Positions 63,634-64,000 of a DNA stretch of 64,000 bases are shown piece by piece. Every line of letters begins with the position of its first letter. Positions within the stretch are counted from its first letter, which is position 1. Origin of the DNA: Rhodovulum kholense (GTDB taxonomy: Bacteria; Pseudomonadota; Alphaproteobacteria; Rhodobacterales; Rhodobacteraceae); contig NZ_QAYC01000004.1 of the NCBI RefSeq assembly GCF_003053725.1, positions 186,001 to 250,000 of the forward strand, read 5' to 3'. A program made the translations under genes and the position numbers. The notes beneath the pieces are model-generated. The model was not told the DNA's origin, ran no database searches, and was given only the letters and a program-made list of their open reading frames with translations.

Positions 63634-64000
63634 GCGAGACGCCGCCTTCCGCTCCCCCCGTGCCAAAACCTCCGCCTTTCGTGCCGAAACCGCTGCCGCT
63701 GGCCCTGGCCTATATCGGCGCCTCGCTTTTCATCGGCGTCTCGCAATCGCTGGGGCAGGGCTTTCTGGCAGCCAATATCCCGACGCTGGCCGGCGAGCTT
63801 GGTGCCACCCAAAGCCAGACTTCCTGGCTGATCGTGGCCTTCATGGCGCCGCGCGCCTCGTTGCCACTGATGCTGATCAAGATCCGGGCGCAATACGGGC
63901 TGCGCCGCTTTGCGGAAGTGTCCATCGCGCTTTATGCGGCGGTGGCGCTTCTGAGCCTGCTGACCGTCGATCTGCGCTCGGCGCTGGTGGTCGAGCTGCT
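63630..64000 (+). CDS. MFS drug exporter, DHA2/EmrB-like (3' end outside window)
   Basis: The first 123 codons are present. Pro-rich N-terminus (PPSAPPVPKPPPFVPKP), then membrane helix 1 (LALAYIGASLFIGVSQSLGQGFLAANIPTLA in part), helix 2 (SQTSWLIVAFMAPRASLPLMLI), and a third hydrophobic segment (IALYAAVALLSLLTVDL). The SQTSWLIVAF segment is like the EmrB/QacA group. Coupled to marR. Confidence 0.85.
   Translation, partial: MSETPPSAPPVPKPPPFVPKPLPLALAYIGASLFIGVSQSLGQGFLAANIPTLAGELGATQSQTSWLIVAFMAPRASLPLMLIKIRAQYGLRRFAEVSIALYAAVALLSLLTVDLRSALVVEL

Noticed and set aside
1-64000. CRISPR arrays, rRNA genes and insertion sequences
   Set aside because: No regularly spaced repeats, rRNA sequence or transposase with terminal inverted repeats was seen in a by-eye scan.

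Overview
The window is chromosomal DNA from an alphaproteobacterium, most likely Rhodobacteraceae (Rhodobacter/Rhodovulum type). The evidence is very high G+C, a regB-senC-regA redox cluster near ahcY, the hemD-mitofilin-hemY block, a Rhodobacter-type porin, AddAB instead of RecBCD, and DUF3576/Tim44 family genes. No rRNA or CRISPR array was seen.

Layout. 0-9.2 kb: coaE (cut by the window edge), dnaQ, secB, fxsA, a Tim44-like gene, a divergent ampR/class A beta-lactamase pair, a divergent efp/epmA pair, a small lipoprotein, mltA and an Smr gene. 9.2-21.6 kb: a minus-strand block, hslVU and then tsaE-amgK-murU-addB-addA with trxA, in which most gene ends overlap, headed by a PAS-domain protein. 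21.7-29.6 kb: regB/senC/regA, a LysR regulator, a 44-codon gene, an HD hydrolase, ahcY, trpB and a DUF2853 gene. 29.9-37.0 kb: a Blh-type metallo-hydrolase, EVE and YCII genes, gpsA, tsaD, hemD, a mitofilin homologue and hemY.

37.1-50.15 kb is an integrated element of about 13 kb. The host tRNA-Thr(CGT) gene is split at its anticodon loop: the 5' half lies at 37077-37114 and the 3' half, with what looks like the native terminator, at 50146-50238. A complete tRNA-Thr(CGT) sits just inside the left end at 37212-37287. The element carries an XRE repressor, a divergent membrane protein, a candidate origin, a prim-pol/helicase gene broken by one in-frame TAA, an AlpA-like gene and a tyrosine recombinase. 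I see no capsid, packaging or conjugation genes, so it resembles a phage satellite or a small integrative replicon.

The most interesting cargo is a five-gene operon at 43256-49816: a GNAT-ABC ATPase fusion, a HerA/FtsK-type ATPase, an unrecognised protein, a RelE-like/PLD nuclease fusion and an AAA+ ATPase. The genes overlap or nearly touch and are visibly less GC-rich than the chromosome. Three different NTPases with a nuclease and a toxin-like domain suggest an anti-invader defence system; I cannot match the set to a named system.

50.2-64 kb returns to ordinary chromosome: a TIGR03862-type flavoprotein, a GST, holA, lptE, leuS (with a local composition anomaly), a DUF3576 lipoprotein, a porin with a strong terminator, a TPR-sulfotransferase, a PLPBP/YggS gene, a COG0523 metallochaperone behind tandem Zur-like boxes, a small protein, a MarR regulator and the start of an MFS exporter.

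Shared themes are envelope synthesis and recycling (MltA, AmgK/MurU, AmpR/beta-lactamase, LptE), tRNA t6A modification (TsaE, TsaD), and redox or tetrapyrrole control (RegBA, HemD, HemY).
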